From Pedosphaera sp. (GTDB lineage Bacteria; Verrucomicrobiota; Verrucomicrobiia; Limisphaerales; Pedosphaeraceae): 64,000 nt of DNA. The translations under genes and the position numbers were made by a program. Of the stretch, positions 61,198 through 64,000 are shown piece by piece. The notes under the pieces are model-generated. The model ran no database searches. It was not told the origin of the DNA and was given only the letters and a program-made list of their open reading frames with translations. The first letter of the stretch is position 1; each line of letters begins with the position of its first letter. The DNA lies in contig JAQGPA010000131.1 in assembly GCA_028293325.1 (NCBI GenBank), positions 44,242 to 108,241 on the forward strand, given 5' to 3'.

Positions 61198-64000
61198 ATG
61201 AAACATATAAAGTTACTAACCATGTTCGCCGTGTTGATGCTGGCGAATGCAATAAGTCATGCCGCGCTTAGCTATACCACCACCTGGGTGGGCAACACCT
61301 TTGGTGACAATGCCCACCACGTCGGCAACTGCGCCCGGGCCATCTGGGTGGCCCCGGAGGGGGTGGTCTATACGGTATCGCTGTGGGATGAAAACGCGGG
61401 CAGCCTGGGGATCTATCAAAATGGGCAAAACCTGGGCTCAATCGGTGCCCACGGTGAGCAGCAGGGGTCTGCCGTCACCGGCAATGCCACGTCGATTTTC
61501 TCCGCTCTGCAATTTAGCACGACTTACGGCAGCGGTGCCGTAGGTCGTTACAACCGAACCAGCCACGCGCGCGACTTGATCATTCCGGTGAGCGCCTCGA
61601 CGAATGTTCGGAAGGTGGATATCATCATGGGCTTGGCGATATCGCCGGTCGATGGGTTGCTTTATGCCAGTGATAATCCCGGAAACAGGGTCCGGGTCTT
61701 CGACGTGAACGGCGTTTGGCAGCGCGATTGGACCGTCTCCAACCCCGGGGCCCTGGCCGTGGACAGTTCAGGAAATGTCTGGGTGGCGCAAATGACCAAC
61801 GGAACGATTCAGGAGTTCAACGCCACCGGTGGAGCGTTGAGGACCATCACAATGAGTGCCAGTTCCCGTCCATCCGCATTGTATTTTGACACGCCCAACG
61901 CTCAACTCATGGTGGGCGACCAGGGCCCAGATCAGAACATCAAGATCTATGGCAATCTTGGGGGCACCCCAACCTTGGCCGGCACTTTCGGGGTTACAGG
62001 CGGTTATCTCAGCACGGCGGGTGGCGCCATAAAGGGTCAAACCGGCGACAAACGGTTTACGCGGGTGGTAGGGATTGGCAAAGACAGTGCAGGTAACTTG
62101 TATGTGTCACATAATTGCTGGGGCGGGACCTGGGACCTCGGACGGGATGGCGCAACGGATCTTCATTGCTATAATAGTGGAGGGACATTGCAGTGGACCC
62201 TGCAGGCGCTTAACTTCGAAGGAAATGGCGCTGTGGACACCGCCACCGATGGCGCCACTTTGTATAACGGGAAGGTGATTATGACCGGAACAGGCGGGGC
62301 CGGCTACGTGGCCAATACCGTTAACCCGTTCGCCTACCCGTCGGATGCACGAATCAACGTATTGGACCCAAGTCGTGGTTCAGACTTCGCCCTGCTGGCC
62401 ACGGTTGGTTCAAATCGCATCCTCATGGCCTGCGGCCAGAATCCGGATTTCTTTCATAGTTATTACTTCAACGCGGCCAATGGTTATGTTGCCATACCTG
62501 GTCCCCAATGGGGAAGAGAGAGGAATGGGTTCTGTCTGGATTCCACTGGCAATGTCTGGGAAGGTCTGGATAAGTCGGGTGCAATTACGTTCAATCGGTT
62601 GCTCAGCTTTGATGTGAATGGCGCTCCCGTCTATGCGGCGGCCACGACAACTCCCACCCCAGCCAGCATTGCGCCGTTGGGCCGCATCATATACTTGCCG
62701 GCGAGTGATACGATGATACTGGGGCAGGCAACTAGCACTGACTGGACTTCGCTTGCAAGCAGGGTTGAGGTGTACCGGGGGTGGCGCGCGGGCAACACCA
62801 CCACGCCCAACACCGTCATCACCTTGAACACGGCAATCAATCCAAAGACAATGGCCGCAGCCGGCAACTACCTGTTTGTCGGTTACGTGCATACGGTGCC
62901 AAATGTCGACGCCTATAACCTCACCACCGGCACTCTGGACCTCACCATGACCAATGCCAATCCCACCGTCGTGTATGTCGGAAACGACATCGATTCGATG
63001 TATGGTCTCGGTGCTTATCAGAAAGCAAATGGTGATTACCTCATCACCAAGGACAACTACAATGGCAACTCGGTTGTCATTCATACCTTGACGACAGGCA
63101 CCTTGCCCCCGCAGGTGGCTGCGCCCAGCTTCAGTCCGGCCGCGGGTTCGTATAGCGCTGGTCAATCGGTGACGATCTCGACCACCACGGGTGGCGCTTC
63201 CATCCGTTACACCACTGATGGCAGCACCCCCACTTCCACCACGGGCACGTTATACACTGGTCCCGTGGCGATCAATGCTACGACGACGCTCAAAGCGATC
63301 GCTTATGAAAGCGGTTTCACGGATAGTTCCGTCACGAGCGGCACTTATACCATCACCCTGCCCCAGGTGGCTGCGCCTAGCTTCAGTCCGGCCGCGGGTT
63401 CGTATAGTTCGGTGCAATCGGTGACTATCTCGACTACCACGGGCGGCGCTTCCATCCGTTATACGACCGATGGTGTGACCACGCCGACTTCCACAGTGGG
63501 CACGTTATACACAGGTCCCGTGGCGATCAATGCTACGACGACGCTCAAAGCGATCGCTTATGAAAGCGGTTTCACGGACAGTTCCGTCACGAGCGGCACT
63601 TATACCATCACCCTGCCCCAGGTGGCTGCGCCTAGCTTCAGTCCGGCCGCGGGTTCGTATAGTTCGGTGCAATCGGTGACTATCTCGACCACCACGGGCG
63701 GCGCTTCCATCCGTTACACCACTGATGGCAGCACTCCCACTTCCACCACGGGCACGCTCTACTCCGGTCCGGTGGCCATCGGTGCCGGCACGACGACGCT
63801 TCAAGCGATTGCTTATGAAAGCGGCTTTACGGACAGCACTGTAACGAGCGGCACTTATGTCATCTCCTTGCCGGGCGGATTGCCGAGTCCATGGCTGACG
63901 CAGGATGTCGGCGCGGTGGGCGTCGCTGGAAGTGCTACTTACAGCAGCGGCACGTACACCGTGGTCGGCTCAGGAACTGATATTAGCAGGAACGCAGACC
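61198..64000 (+). CDS. Large secreted propeller/repeat protein, 3' end beyond window
   Basis: Open from ATG 61198 to the window edge (934 codons). Signal peptide KLLTMFAVLMLANAISHAA, then SYTTTWVGNTFGDNAHHVGN. Residues about 35-480 carry NHL-like propeller units (LAVDSSGNVWVAQMTNGTIQ, GIGKDSAGNLYVSHNCWGG, FCLDSTGNVWEGLDKSG). From about residue 639 come three nearly identical ~84-residue chitobiase/HEX_C-like modules (APSFSPAAGSYS, RYTTDGSTPTS, LKAIAYESGF), followed by the start of a concanavalin-like module (PWLTQDVGAVGVAGSATYSS) common in PVC secreted proteins. No catalytic domain is seen in the visible part. Likely a surface-binding or matrix protein; identification rests on repeats only. 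Confidence 0.8.
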   Translation, partial: MKHIKLLTMFAVLMLANAISHAALSYTTTWVGNTFGDNAHHVGNCARAIWVAPEGVVYTVSLWDENAGSLGIYQNGQNLGSIGAHGEQQGSAVTGNATSIFSALQFSTTYGSGAVGRYNRTSHARDLIIPVSASTNVRKVDIIMGLAISPVDGLLYASDNPGNRVRVFDVNGVWQRDWTVSNPGALAVDSSGNVWVAQMTNGTIQEFNATGGALRTITMSASSRPSALYFDTPNAQLMVGDQGPDQNIKIYGNLGGTPTLAGTFGVTGGYLSTAGGAIKGQTGDKRFTRVVGIGKDSAGNLYVSHNCWGGTWDLGRDGATDLHCYNSGGTLQWTLQALNFEGNGAVDTATDGATLYNGKVIMTGTGGAGYVANTVNPFAYPSDARINVLDPSRGSDFALLATVGSNRILMACGQNPDFFHSYYFNAANGYVAIPGPQWGRERNGFCLDSTGNVWEGLDKSGAITFNRLLSFDVNGAPVYAAATTTPTPASIAPLGRIIYLPASDTMILGQATSTDWTSLASRVEVYRGWRAGNTTTPNTVITLNTAINPKTMAAAGNYLFVGYVHTVPNVDAYNLTTGTLDLTMTNANPTVVYVGNDIDSMYGLGAYQKANGDYLITKDNYNGNSVVIHTLTTGTLPPQVAAPSFSPAAGSYSAGQSVTISTTTGGASIRYTTDGSTPTSTTGTLYTGPVAINATTTLKAIAYESGFTDSSVTSGTYTITLPQVAAPSFSPAAGSYSSVQSVTISTTTGGASIRYTTDGVTTPTSTVGTLYTGPVAINATTTLKAIAYESGFTDSSVTSGTYTITLPQVAAPSFSPAAGSYSSVQSVTISTTTGGASIRYTTDGSTPTSTTGTLYSGPVAIGAGTTTLQAIAYESGFTDSTVTSGTYVISLPGGLPSPWLTQDVGAVGVAGSATYSSGTYTVVGSGTDISRNAD
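63112..63870 (+). repeat. Three tandem ~252-255 bp in-frame repeats
   Basis: Units begin at 63112, 63364 and 63619, each with CAGGTGGCTGCGCC. The second has one extra codon. By eye they are almost identical at the DNA level except for scattered substitutions, pointing to recent duplication or gene conversion. Confidence 0.9.

Noticed and set aside
62410..63165. 251-codon minus-strand frame
   Set aside because: Antisense to the large secreted protein, which stays open for over 2.8 kb with a signal peptide and repeats.
1..64000. CRISPR arrays, rRNA, complete tRNA genes, intact insertion sequences
   Set aside because: I looked for regularly spaced repeats, conserved rRNA blocks, complete cloverleaf patterns and DDE transposases and found none, apart from the relics listed.

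Overview
The window looks like a polysaccharide-degradation region of a Verrucomicrobiota chromosome (or a close PVC-superphylum relative). The grounds are four type-IV-pseudopilin-like proteins with the [18 protein letters not shown] leader; very large secreted glycoside hydrolases with Thr/Asn-rich linkers and a shared C-terminal tail ending in FYRL-x-x-P; autotransporter-type beta-strand repeats without a barrel; sensor kinases with beta-propeller ectodomains; and TIM-barrel enzymes typical of that phylum. I saw no intact tRNA, rRNA, CRISPR array or intact mobile element. The taxonomic call is inference from protein style.

Layout. 1-1.4 kb (-): a pseudopilin followed by a truncated autotransporter-like protein. 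1.5-11.7 kb (+): three tightly packed secreted enzymes, two with DUF5010-like barrels and one GH87 (alpha-1,3-glucanase type). 11.7-12.5 kb: a wrecked GH92 gene. 12.6-15.1 kb (-): a helical-repeat protein and a third DUF5010-like enzyme. 15.6-25.8 kb (-): a five-gene xylose operon, xylA-xylB-xylE-GH3-GH2. 26.2-27.5 kb: IS630-like debris and repetitive non-coding DNA. 27.5-29.9 kb (+): a sensor kinase/NarL-type regulator pair. 30-31 kb: a small exported peptide gene and gene debris. 31-45.8 kb: GH87 (-), GH97 (+), a second regulator/propeller-kinase pair (-), a secreted binding protein (+), a GH71/99-like enzyme (+) and a pseudopilin (+). 46.2-49.7 kb: a broken SGNH esterase, an intact MFS sugar porter, and remnants of a lactate/glycolate oxidation locus. 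49.8-52.9 kb (-): SGNH esterase plus GH28 (pectin). 53.2-55 kb: two pseudopilins. 55-59.4 kb (-): GH92 plus GH27. 59.9-60.8 kb (+): a second helical-repeat protein. 61.2 kb to the end (+): a large secreted beta-propeller/repeat protein running off the window.

How it fits together. Two themes dominate: alpha-(1,3)-glucan breakdown (two GH87, one GH71/99-like, one GH97 alpha-glucosidase type, and probably the three DUF5010-like enzymes) and xylan/xylose use, with smaller modules for pectin and for alpha-mannosides/alpha-galactosides. Three short DNA motifs recur only in intergenic space and point at genes. These are a perfect 16-bp box (3 copies, all in the 34-45 kb glucan cluster around its own two-component system), a GCTAAC-N13/14-GGCTAT promoter-like element (4 copies, 54-61 kb), and a hairpin-like TATCCCCGAAAACGGGGA element (4 copies plus a half-site, 1-31 kb). 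Several gene families occur as an intact copy plus a decayed copy (GH92, SGNH esterase), which indicates ongoing duplication and loss.

Limits: everything was read by eye without database searches. Family names rest on recognised motifs, and start codons in this GC-mixed, weak-Shine-Dalgarno genome are often uncertain.
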